Shown: positions 45,601-55,042 of the stretch, piece after piece | Position numbering within the stretch: position 1 is the stretch's first letter | Layout of the letters: each line of letters opens with the position of its first letter | Source: Lepidodermella squamata | Taxonomy: Eukaryota > Gastrotricha | Reading direction: 5' to 3' | Assembly (NCBI GenBank): GCA_047495785.1 | Contig: JBLDXI010000004.1 | Location: forward strand, 124,001 to 188,000 | Length of the DNA stretch: 64,000 bases | Notes under the pieces: generated by a model | The model's database searches: none | What the model saw: the letters and a program-made list of their open reading frames with translations, nothing else | Told to the model about the DNA's origin: nothing | Program-made: the position numbers and the translations under genes

Positions 45601-45806
45601 AGCGTGGGCACAAATCGGCGAAGACTGAGCGCGACAACACAACCTGTCCCACGAGCGGCTGCAGTGTGGCCAAGCAACTCATGGAAAAGGAGAACATCAG
45701 ACTTCATGAAGTTATTCATACGGCCGGGATGGACATCGAATGGCGTTTTGACGACGATTCCAGTTGTAATGTCAGACGGCCATTTCTCGTTGGCATCAAT
45801 CAGTGA
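39700..45806 (+). CDS. Transposon-derived protein with AT-hook, CxxC and IIPDSLH motifs (split gene)
   Basis: In-phase exons: 39700-39744, 39797-39847, 39905-39979, 40038-40222, 40688-40835, 42988-43302, 43954-44355, 44877-45471, 45532-45806 (about 696 aa). The N-terminus has an AT-hook (KPKRGRPSKRR). The C-terminal part (VTLVEKKTS..TTSDEVAIGL, then HFRFLLCVDVMAAIVLLGAG, YICPICVKR, ELPLLPIEAANIIPDSLHFN, and IERGHKSAKTERDN near the end) has the layout of an uncharacterised family of multicopy, transposon-like animal proteins with FxLGGDxKFLA, CxxC and IPDxLHLxLR motifs. That match is from memory. The donor at 40222 is the weakest splice site, so the N-terminal exons could be a separate gene. 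Introns hold a SOCS-box ORF and an M1 MITE. A damaged inverted copy of part of exon 8 lies at 47636-47713. Confidence 0.55.
40878..41269 (+). mobile_element. M1 MITE copy 3
   Basis: Aligned by eye with copy 1 along its whole length in opposite orientation: TCCCAAAAGTTGCGC start, GTTGGAAATTC, CCTACCGAC, AACCCGGAAAATCCCGATGG, TTACTTATTGGACACGCTG end. It sits in the long intron of the 39700-45806 gene. Confidence 0.75.
42023..42664 (+). CDS. SOCS-box protein, intronless, nested in an intron
   Basis: Single-exon ORF of 213 aa from ATG at 42023 (a second ATG at 42038 is equally possible). The N-terminal ~160 residues are mixed alpha-helical (LFHFFIKRFAQCGCRVEE) and lack SH2 or obvious ankyrin signatures. 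The C-terminus has the two parts of a SOCS box: a BC box that would bind Elongin B/C (LSLMSIARRVVLNRLRL) and a Cul5-box-like end (LELPECLMRYLQYN). Such proteins are substrate receptors of Cullin-RING ubiquitin ligases. It lies in the 2.15-kb intron 40836-42987 of the surrounding gene model, on the same strand. Intronless structure and location suggest retroposition or a nested gene. The target is unknown. Confidence 0.7.
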   Translation: MLSISMTEFAWRVEHGISLENEDFEQIRDLFLYGPSSFIDERYLLPHQTGFLQFAFKFIDEDDEVRDDGSSLVRAIFSVSGAQAAIPATDRRHGLILAMIEFCKPDISLEEKLVLFHFFIKRFAQCGCRVEESAFQSHDSSLILNNPLLRPFILEIANNYGGILLKRPMLSLMSIARRVVLNRLRLGLDQRSEDISALELPECLMRYLQYNDL

Positions 45807-48800
45807 CCTAACGGTAATTATTTCCTCTGTCTTTCTGCCTCTTGACCTTTCAAATATTAAATATTGAATTTATTTTCAATTTTATTTATTTATTTTTTTA
45901 ATTTGAAAATTTTCCCAGTTTTCAAAAATTTTGGAATTACCTTGATTTTTTATTTTTTATTTTCAAAATCTGATATACATGATTCACAAGACATTCTTCT
46001 GGCGGGTCGAGAAAATATCCAATTTTCAATAATCAGTTTCTCCTAATAATTTGGGGATTTTTTATTTCTATTCAGTATTAATTGAAATTTAGCCAATGAA
46101 CCCCGATCTTGTTTTCCTCGTTTGCCTCGTTGTTTTTCCTACCCTTTGGGATGAATTAGTCAAATATTAAGTCGTAATCATTTTCTGGCCATTGTCTCAT
46201 CACGTGGAAATTGGCTGCCAGCTAGGCACGTCTCTACATCGCGATTTCACTCGATTTCACCCCGTTGGGTCATATTTTAACCCAGAGCTTTTAGATATTT
46301 CAACACGTTAAATTTCTTCAATTTAACGTAAAATTGCTTGTTTGACGGCGCGAGTTTGTCGGCTCATTTTGCGGTTGAAGTCGCCAATCTCAGACTTTCT
46401 TTCATGCGGAAAGTCGGAAAGTTATCGCAACATTTTCGCGGATGGGGGCGAATTTAGGGATGATGGCTAGCTTGATGGTTAGCTCAGGGTACGAATGTTT
46501 TTGACAGTCCGACAGGTCCGTCCGAAGAATTTCGAAAATCGCATTGAATCCTCGTTTTTTCGTGACCCTTAACACTTGCTGATCCAGACTTTCCGCTAAT
46601 TGGTCAATAGCTTTTTTCAATTTTAATATATCCAAAATAGATTGGGGCCGCTTTGAATGGGCATTTGTTCTACAAAAATCGCAGTTTTTCAGCTCAACTT
46701 TGAGGAGTGTCCATAATTTCCTACTTTGGAACCCTGTTTAGGAATTATGAAGGAAGTTTTAGACTTTGAGGAGAGTCATTATATTTTCGACGTTTAAGTC
46801 CAGTTTGAATAATGCGAAATGTTATCATCGATTTTCAAGCCTGTTCTCCTGAAAAAGGGCTTTTTCAGCGTTTCCTCGAATTTTCCGGTGATTTCAGTCT
46901 GCATCTCGACCAATTATGAACGTCTCAATGAGCAAGGAGTCTAATTTTAGTCTGGTTGTAGTATTTCGATCAGTGTGAAGCATGAAGCTTGAACGAATTC
47001 AAGCAGAATTTTCAAGCCCCTATATTTGCGAGACTTTCGTTCACTTTGAAGTTTGAACCTTCCTTTACTCTGGACAATTATATTATGGGAGTTAAATTAG
47101 AAAAATCGCAGTAAAAGTCTTTCCGAAAGGATTCTCGAAATCGAAAAATTATTGAAAATTTATTTGTACGAAAATCGTAATATTTTTTCACTATAAATGT
47201 TAAAATTCCACCTTAATATTTCGTTAAAACAAATCGATCATTTTCCTTTTATTTCCTCATGTTAGTCCTTCCACGCGCCGAAAACGATTCCATTAGCTGC
47301 AATATTCGATCCAATTCCTCAACTTCAACAAACGCTGTCTATGCCTAGCTCTGAAACTCAGTCGCCGAATCTCATCAGCCCAATCGATCGCAGTCAACGT
47401 TCATGCGTGTTTCATCGACTGCCTTTGTCAATGGCGATTATGTCAGGCCAGTATTGTCCTCTCGTGTTCTCGTACAACTTGTCATCCTTCCAAACTCGCG
47501 ATCTTGATTGCCTGCTTTTTAAAATAAGATGCTATCTATTTTCACGATTGATCGCAATAATTGCCTTTTTTCGAGCATTTTATTACGGCTTTTCAAATTC
47601 GAGTGATGCCTTCTACAGTACGCGTGACAGATACGGAAAACTCGCGTAATTTCATCCGAGGTATGCAGATCTGTCACGGGTTTTTCCAACTTCTTTCCTA
47701 TCTTCATAAGCAACGCATTTGTTGATTTCGCCCCGTTTACACTGGCAGAGGATTGATTTGTTTGAACTATTGACGTTAGATGACCTAGCTGGCGCATTAA
47801 CCGAAGTAACCGAAGTATGAAGTATCTAAAATGTCTTTATCACATCTGATGAGCTTGTGTTCCTCATGAGTGACCTGTGATCAAAAGTGTTATATCAGTT
47901 TACTTTTACTTCTTTCCTCATCTCGGAATTGTTTACTCTACTTTAAAGATTACCTACTCAGTACTTCTTCGACTCTTCGCTTTCAGCTAGAAACTATTCA
48001 GCGGAGACATTGATGTCATTCAAGCTTATTTCATACCATATTGTATTACTACAACCAGCTAACAGTAATAGACTTGTTCTTTCAATCTGGACCTGTTTTT
48101 TCAGCTGCTTGTCGTCTATACCTCACCAATACTGTGAACATTTCTTGAGTTTAGTTGAGGTGAATGTCAGTAGGCCATATTATCTAATGCATTATTTATA
48201 CAATCATTATCTGTCGATTCTTTGTTCGCAAAGTCAATAAATGGATGTGAACAAAACAGAACTTGTAATCATTTCTTTTTCACCATCTTCAATGATGCAA
48301 TGCAACTACGGATGATAATGGAAGGGATAATTTGTTTACTCTTGAGTAACAATACCGCATGTTTCACAGATACTTGTTTCACAGAAGTTTTAAGATTGAG
48401 GAAGGCATATTGAGGCGTGCTGAACTTGGCTGGCTGTTTAAACAATTTGAGGATGCTCAGGAGTAGGATCGTACACCTCTAACACGGATAAATCGGCCGA
48501 TAACGAACAGGAAACGTACAAGTCCAGTTTAATCAACCTCAGGTTAGCCACTCTCACGCCTCAGCACGAGCAAGCGCGAGGCGACGCGAGACTACAACAG
48601 CTGATAAACAATTCCAATCGCCATAGAAACTCTAAATTTAATTATTTTCTTTATGAAATTAATAATAACTTTCATTAAATAATTTATTTACAACAAATAA
48701 TTAAGAAATAATTGATTTTGCCGCAGAATCCCGTTCCGCTTGGTTGAAAACGGCCACGCAAAGTTGGCGTCACTATGATAAAATTCGCTTTTAATAAAAT

Positions 48801-48884
48801 TATTAGAACAGGCGGCGCGGGTATAGCCCATGCGCTATTACTCCACTCATTGATTTTTCCAAAGCTCTAATCCCAACTCTGAGC
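45807..48884. other. Intergenic, one duplicated fragment only
   Basis: Apart from the inverted exon fragment at 47636-47713, no gene is supported. ORFs at 46402-46635, 47341-47649 and 48010-48240 lack recognisable features. Confidence 0.4.
47636..47713 (-). pseudogene. Inverted, damaged copy of exon 8 of the transposon-derived gene
   Basis: On the minus strand this reads GTTGCTTATGAAGATAGGAA and then VTDLHTSDEITRVFR, against VTDLHTLDEITRVFR in the gene at 45271-45350. Identity is high for about 78 bp and ends abruptly on both sides. The surrounding minus-strand frame (47519-47797) does not otherwise match. This shows a related element copy has inserted and decayed nearby. Confidence 0.75.
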
Positions 48885-49322
48885 ATGAAGCTATTCGTTG
48901 CGCCAATAGCTACAATAATATCAATAGTGGCATTGAGCTATGATGCTCAAACTTTGCCTACCCACGTAAACAGCCACTTGCAGAAGAATGGACGCAAAAA
49001 CATTGGCGTTACCTTAAACAGCCTCTCATCGACGAATTTTGTGACATTTGACATGCCATTCCTTGCGAACCCTGTGGATAGACTTTTTGCGCGACCGACC
49101 AGCCTGGTAGACCAGCTCTTGGGCTTTCTAACGATATCAAGAAATCGAAAATCCATCCACGGAACTCTTAGAGGGAGGGTCCCAAAGATGACCCGTTTGC
49201 TGCCGAAAACAGCCTCGAATTTTGTGACATTTGACATGCCATTCCTTGCGAACCCCGTGGATAGATTTTTTGCGCGACCAAACAGCCATGTAGAGGACAT
49301 CTTTGGCTGTCTTGTGATATGA
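48885..49322 (+). CDS. Small secreted protein with a 61-residue repeat
   Basis: Intronless 145-aa ORF. It starts with a signal peptide (MKLFVAPIATIISIVALSYD) and contains no cysteine except one near the end, unlike the lectins. A 61-codon unit starting NFVTFDMPFLANPVDR appears at 49034 and again at 49217; the second copy stops after 34 residues. The DNA repeats are nearly identical over ~68 bp, so the duplication is young. Each unit has an ARP(T/N)S motif and a hydrophobic tail (LVDQLLGFLTI / HVEDIFGCLVI). The repeat also keeps the opposite strand open, giving antisense ORFs with an ARNGMSNVTKF motif; the plus strand is preferred because of its signal peptide. No family is recognised. Confidence 0.6.
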   Translation: MKLFVAPIATIISIVALSYDAQTLPTHVNSHLQKNGRKNIGVTLNSLSSTNFVTFDMPFLANPVDRLFARPTSLVDQLLGFLTISRNRKSIHGTLRGRVPKMTRLLPKTASNFVTFDMPFLANPVDRFFARPNSHVEDIFGCLVI

Positions 49323-50456
49323 AGAATGCAATTGTCACCCTCGGTCTTTCGGAGATGCAGTAGCTTAAAGTCTGGAAAACGTACATTTTTCACTTTTTCT
49401 TGGGTTTTCGGAAGATCATGAAAATTCCAGCCGTGAGTTTTTTGTTTTATGCTTTATGCGAGTTATTCGCGTGATCCGGAAGCATGGTACCTTCTTCCAT
49501 TGATGAATTCTTCCCTTGTTGTGAAAGACGCCAGGCGCAATCCAGCGACTTCACATCTCGCAGCGGCAACTGTAATGTTTCTAACTGCGGATTCAAGGCG
49601 GACAATTACGAAGTCGGGCAATCATTATTCCAAATTCGATTGTCAATTTTTGAATTTTGAATTCCATCAGTGCGATACACATTTGAAAATATCGAAAAAA
49701 CTAACTATGTCAACAGCACAGGTGTAGAAGTATACCCAGAATAGCTTATCTAAGATCAGATAATCAATTGACATTAAACTTTCCAGTAACTAAAAGCCAG
49801 CACGTCTGACACTGCGAATCTGACACAGCGTAGATAGTTTGACGGCACTTGTGCCGAATGGGTGCCGAGTTTGGGTCCCGGTGCCGCTGTTTCATTTTTC
49901 ACTTTCAGTTGCACCCTCTCCTGCTGGATACAAGCTGGATACTTACAGCCGAAAGTCGTGCTGGATACAATTGGAACTTTTGTGAGATATTTTTGCTGAT
50001 ATGGGGTTAAACGTTAATCTCAATTCATGCATGCAGCAATGTGTCATTGCATTATTTTCCTGGTGCATTAGTATACTCAGACCCAGCTAGCTGAAATGAC
50101 TAGTCAATTTGGCAACAACTGCAAAAAAACCTTGTCCATCTCTGGCAGCGGAGGAATTCAAGATCGCCCCCTGCTCAGACCAGACAACTTCGTTTCTTCG
50201 TTCGTTTTTCCAAGTAGCTGAGTCACTGAGTAGCTGGGCAATATGGAAATAAATGGCATCATAAATATTTAGCAAGGAGTGACTTTTTTACAGCAGATGC
50301 TGTTTATCAACATTTTTGAATGAGTGGAAATTGCGATGTTGAGCACGCGCTGTATACGACACGCGAACGCATGTGACCACAAAACATAAAAACATGCCAT
50401 TCACATCAATCTCACAAAATTTCAAACAGAATTTAGCGCGCCGTTCGTCAAATCAC
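49323..50456. other. Region upstream of lectin F; nothing supported
   Basis: Contains a short GTGCCGAA-type cluster at 49850-49885 and a GCTGGATACAA/GCTGGATACTT repeat at 49925-49970. No gene is seen; the promoter of lectin F is expected in the last part. Confidence 0.4.
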
Positions 50457-52270
50457 ATGATTTCTTTCACTAGAGCTTCGCTGTTACTGCTCATGCTGGC
50501 GTCGAGCGACGTTGCTTGGGGCAGCAAGCCGTTGAACTGGGTTCGCTGCTTCTCGCAGTTCAGTAACCGATTCACCAGCTGCGTTGAAGCTGCCAATGGC
50601 TGTGATCCACTCAAAGAATATCAGGTTTGCTTCGATGATATTGTTCTTTGAAGCTCGGAAATTGAGATCTTTAATAGCTGGGCTCCATTTTCCGAACAGT
50701 CGGCGTCTGCAACACTGGAGTTTGTTCATTTTCCGTTGACGTCCTGTTCAATAATTCGCTTTTTTCCTTTTTAGAATGCCCGAATGTGCTACAGATACGC
50801 GGGTCTGACCCCTTTTTGCGTGCCTGGAAACGTTGGTTGTAACAACCCGGGTGATATCAATGTAAGAATCGATTTTTAGAATCGATAATTGGAAGAAAAA
50901 CTCATGTTTTGTCGCTCTAATGAAATCATGTTAATAGAATAACACCGTTTTGCTATTATCTACGTTAAAAATTATTATTTTTATCTCAGACGTTCTGGTT
51001 TGACGATCAGGAGCCGACGCTGAGCTTGAAATACAACCTCAACGAATGCGAGAAGCAACGAGCTGTTTTCGAGGTGAGAAGTTTCACACTCCTGTCGGCA
51101 TAACTAATGCATAGTTTTGTCCTATATCCTAGAAATTGCAATTCCGGCGTTGCATTTCAAGCAACGCGATCCAAACATGCGTCCCGAATCCTTACTCGTG
51201 TCCTAACAATTGGGTTAGTTTTAACATTTTTATTCAGATATCATGGCATTTTTAGATTTTTCTCTTCACTGATTTGTCTTGTGTTATAAAATGTTCCGTG
51301 TACATCTAGGTAACTGAATCGACCCTGTACTCAGATTTGACGTCCTGCATCAACGCTACAAGTAAGTCCGAACGCGTTGTTTTCAGTTACCGCAGTGATT
51401 GAACTTTTGCAACTCACAGTAAGTGTTCCAATCACCGAGAAGCCACACATCCGCTGTTTCGATTCGACCACCGGAAAATTCAACGACTGCCGACCGCAAG
51501 GCCCTGGTTGTTTCGCCAGCAATGAAACTCAGCAATACTCGATCGGGGTGTACATCAATCGCGATACTTGCCTGATTGGAGTAAGTTTTGGACGAATATA
51601 CCCACTCGACTATGTACTTTTATTCTGAGCAGAATGCTGTTTCCTGCAAGGATTCATCAAATAGAACTTCTTGTTATGCTGCTTGTCCTCACGCAGGTAT
51701 TGTTCTATCATCGATCAACTTATCTGTTATTGACTGAATTTTTCTCATCAGGATAAGCTATTTGCGGGACTACAGACCTTTCAACTCAATCACAACAAAT
51801 GCATCCAGGATACGTCGCCCGCAGTGAGTTATCTCGCTTGATTACACAAAACGCCAACCTAAATGCAATACCTTTGTTTTTTTTACGAAAAGTCTCCGGT
51901 AAAGAGGTACCTGACGTTTGATATCCCAGCAGATGTCAAAGCCACTGCGGTTTCGAAATGCATCGAAAACAATGCCTCGATAGCTACGATCAAGTCAGCC
52001 GACGAGATCTCCAAGGCCTCACAAGCGATCGGCGCGTATCCTATAGGTACAATGCACTGGACTGGTCTTACTCGGCAAGAAGAAGTTTACAAATGGGACG
52101 ACGGCTCGGATTTGACGTACAACCCGCTGTGGTTTGGGTCTAAAACTGATGGGTGCCTTGTTGCCTTCTATGCTGACAGTACCATGGGATTATCACCCGC
52201 TGGCTTATACTTTTTAAGTGTACAATGCGGCGACCACTTTACAGTTGTTTTATGCGAGACATTTTCGTGA
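50457..52270 (+). CDS. Lectin F: secreted cysteine-module protein with one C-type-lectin-like domain, possible frameshift
   Basis: Nine exons (50457-50624, 50775-50861, 50990-51073, 51133-51213, 51310-51361, 51420-51580, 51633-51701, 51752-51823, 51893-52270) give 383 aa. Signal peptide (ASLLLLMLASSDVAWG), cysteine modules nearly identical to G (WVRCFSQFSNRFTSCV, ARMCYRYAGLTPFC, KPHIRCFDSTTGKF), then a CTLD at about 262-383 (ISKASQAIG, WTGLTRQEEVYKWDDGS, DGCLVAFY, final VVLCETF). Exon 7 must end at an unusual donor (ATT|gttcta) to keep frame. The canonical donor five bases upstream (GCAG|gtattg), aligned with the one in G, would shift the frame and stop translation in exon 8. Compared with G, eight bases are missing there. 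The last exon also lacks the cysteine module that precedes the CTLD in G and D. No sugar-binding EPN/WND motif. Confidence 0.78.
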
Positions 52271-52713
52271 TTTTTCTTCTAAGGTAGTAGATATTCGAAT
52301 GATGAAGTAGAGGCAGAAATGGTTGTGAAATGTGAATGATTAGCTGCATAATCCCCAACGTTCTCTATGATTAGCTGTCACATGATTGACTTCGATTGTC
52401 AGTAATAACACTGAATGAATTGCGGAGTAAAACGTTATACTTATGCTTTCCGATCTTTTCGAGACTTGTATCACGCATGTGGCAGGGTACGCGCCTTCGT
52501 AAAAGTCATCTTTCGAATGAAGGATTGAAGGATTCCTGTTCCGTTTTGTACAGCTTACGTTGTATTTACCACGAAAAATCCGAAAACAAAATCAACATTT
52601 CAATCCGAAAATCATTCAAAATTCATTCAAAAATGCCCCATGTGCTTATGCTAAAATAGTCGAATCTCAAGTGTGCAATTAGGCGCATTATGCTTAATTT
52701 GTTCACAGTTTGT
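52271..52713. other. 3' flank of lectin F
   Basis: No gene or clear repeat is visible; the other end of the neighbouring hAT remnant was looked for here and not found. Confidence 0.4.
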
Positions 52714-54312
52714 TTAGGTGAGTGAGTCATGATTACTCAAACAAATTTTGCAGTCAATTGATTTTTCGGTAACGAAATCGAACCGCACTTGGTTCATTAT
52801 TACCGTAAAAATGCCCAATTTTTGATAGTTTTTCAAGACGTTCAAACGTTGAAGTTCCACAAGATCGGCATGCTTTTCAAATGGTAGGTAATTTTTTATC
52901 TCCACGAAAACAGTACGAAAAACCCTTATCGTTAACAGATTATACAATCTTTCTAATCTGACTTTCTCGGCATCAGTAATTTTCTGTCATTGAAATTATA
53001 TAAAATAATAAATAATAAGAACAATTTAACAATCTACTCACCTCAAAGGTTTTCGCCAAATTTTCTTGTTCCTTCAGCACGGCCTACTTGAAAGCTGACC
53101 TGTGCGACGCCGAACCGATGTGCTGAGAAATTTTCTGATGGACGTGACGTTAATCCAGATTATAATTCACACCATCCTGAGTCCATTCAGCTGAATATTT
53201 GCCCACGTCCAGATCATAACCTTAAAAGTAACGATGGTTGATTAAAAGTTGAAAATTCCAAAAAAATTATGTAATCAATTATTAATTGCAGAAGTTTTTT
53301 AATTAAATAAAAATTTCCATTTTTTCATACCGCATTGACAAAGAGCGCAGAACATTTTCCCGTTTCTAGCGTAAACCGGAACTGCTTGGCCTTTGAGTAT
53401 TTTCTCATCAAACCAAGTGCGAAAGTTTCTCAATGTTTTCGAGCAAGAAGGGAAACTGTCATCTTGTTTTGCTAAGGCTGACTGATGCATGGAAGCAAGG
53501 GCCTTCTTCTCCAATTCAGTACATTGCAAGTAATGGCGAGATTTAGGATTGAAGGAGGAGAATCTGTTTCCGGATAGCTTTTCAACTACAGGCACGGCAT
53601 CATGCGGGAACACGTCGTCTTCGGTCTCAGAATGACGAGGTGAAGTTCGAGATTCAGCCACAGATTTAGGACGCTTCGCATTAGCGGCAGCATTGGGGGA
53701 TGCTGGCCGTTTAGTTGGCGATTTAACGAAGCCGGCTGTTGATTTGGGCCTTGGCTGTGAAGAGCTTGGAGCTGCATCACTCACAGTAGCTGATATGGCC
53801 GATAATGTGACGCCAGTCGTAAACAAGCTATCTATCCGTCTCTGATTTGACGGAATGGCATTTTTTGTTTTAGAAAACGACATTTCTAAATTTGGATAAA
53901 ATAATTTGGATAAAATTTGGATAAGCAATAGATCAAAACAAATACATAAATTTTATTATAAAATAATAAAATAACAAAAAAAATTTGAAATATCAATCGC
54001 GTAAAAAAATCATTCAGAAAAATATTGGCAGCACGCCATTATTAAAATAACGTAACGGTATAGGATATATCGATTTACTCATCAATTTATTTATTTTCAA
54101 TTAATTCAACACAGAGTAGCGCAAATAGCGCGTGAACGATAATACGAGCTTAGCGCGCACAGAGCGCACCAATGAGAGCGCGCAGTCCGTTTAGGTACGG
54201 ATATTGACTATCCGAACCTCGGATAGCGGATAAGCGGAGAAGCTCAGGTGCGAATGGCTCAGGTCTTAGGTACGGATGATCCGAACTCATCCGAACCGTA
54301 CTTTCTACACTG
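52714..54312 (-). mobile_element. Decayed hAT transposon with zinc-finger transposase remnant
   Basis: The right terminus (54312) is CAGTGTAGAAAGTACGGTTC in inverted reading, the same end as the 156-bp MITE at 10271. On the minus strand, an ORF from ATG at 53883 gives a serine/proline-rich basic N-terminus (SPTKRPASPNAAANAKRPKS) leading to GKMFCALCQC; a further exon-like piece (53122-53042) reads HIGSASHRSAF, together resembling a BED-type C2H2 finger split by an intron. Another piece (52947-52714) reads NYLPFEKHADLVELQRLNV, like the post-finger segment of hAT transposases. There is an in-frame stop in the middle piece, no RNase H core and no matching left terminus. It lies between the convergent lectins F and G. 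Confidence 0.6.
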
Positions 54313-55042
54313 TTCAAGACCCCCATAGCGTTGTATGGTTTTGATGGGGAGTGAGCACTCTATCTATGGTACTCCATCGACACTCTGGGTTAAGGGCAAT
54401 TTCTTATATGTAGGGCTGTTGACGATCGAAAAGGTTCAGAGCCCCAGATAGTGCCAATTTGTTGCCTTAATGTCCGGCGACCTTGATAAAAGCACCCCCT
54501 TGTTCCTTGTTAAAAGAACAGGTCTGGCGCCAGACGCCGTGCTTTTATCGAGGGCGTACTGTAAATCGAACAAGTTGTTGTTCAAGATCTAGATTTTAAC
54601 ACCCGGATACTGTTTTGCTCGCACCTTGGTTAACACATGGCTTTCAACGCGCTAGTTGTTGAATCTGCTGTCCCAAGATCGAAGATGGCTGATTTTAGTC
54701 GCGAAGACTTAGAAAGCGTAATTAGGTCATTCTTGTTCGTCATGCGACGTCAGCTGTTCAAAGACTGCGTGCTCTGATATGAACAAGTTGGCATGTGAGA
54801 ATAAACAGTCATCATAATCATGAGGGTTTCGGCTTTATCGGCCGAGAAACAGCCGAGGAAGTTGCGATCTCTTATGGTTATGTTCTGGAAAACACAACGT
54901 ATCAAATTTGAGATTTTATTTGAGGCAATTCCTGTTCAAGAAGAGCAAGTACGTGATCACACAAAACGTGGCGATTTTACTTCGTTATCTACTGCTTCCT
55001 ACACCTCGCTTTTTACATTAACGTTGCGGTCTGATGCAAGTC
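54313..55042. other. Intergenic between hAT remnant and lectin G
   Basis: Contains a hairpin at 54481-54556. Otherwise nothing is supported. Confidence 0.4.
54481..54556. repeat. Large hairpin with an inner perfect palindrome
   Basis: TTGATAAAAGCAC and GTGCTTTTATCGA form the arms; inside lies the perfect 14-base palindrome GTCTGGCGCCAGAC. It could be a small foldback element or a transcript-stem structure. Confidence 0.6.

Noticed and set aside
48947-49393. 148-codon antisense ORF with repeated ARNGMSNVTKF
   Set aside because: The repeat is a consequence of the DNA duplication; the plus strand has a signal peptide and a sensible start.
52271-52800. Left terminus of the hAT remnant
   Set aside because: I looked for CAGTGTAGAAAGTA and for a copy of TTCAAGAC beside it; TTCAAGAC occurs near 52832 but without an adjacent terminus.
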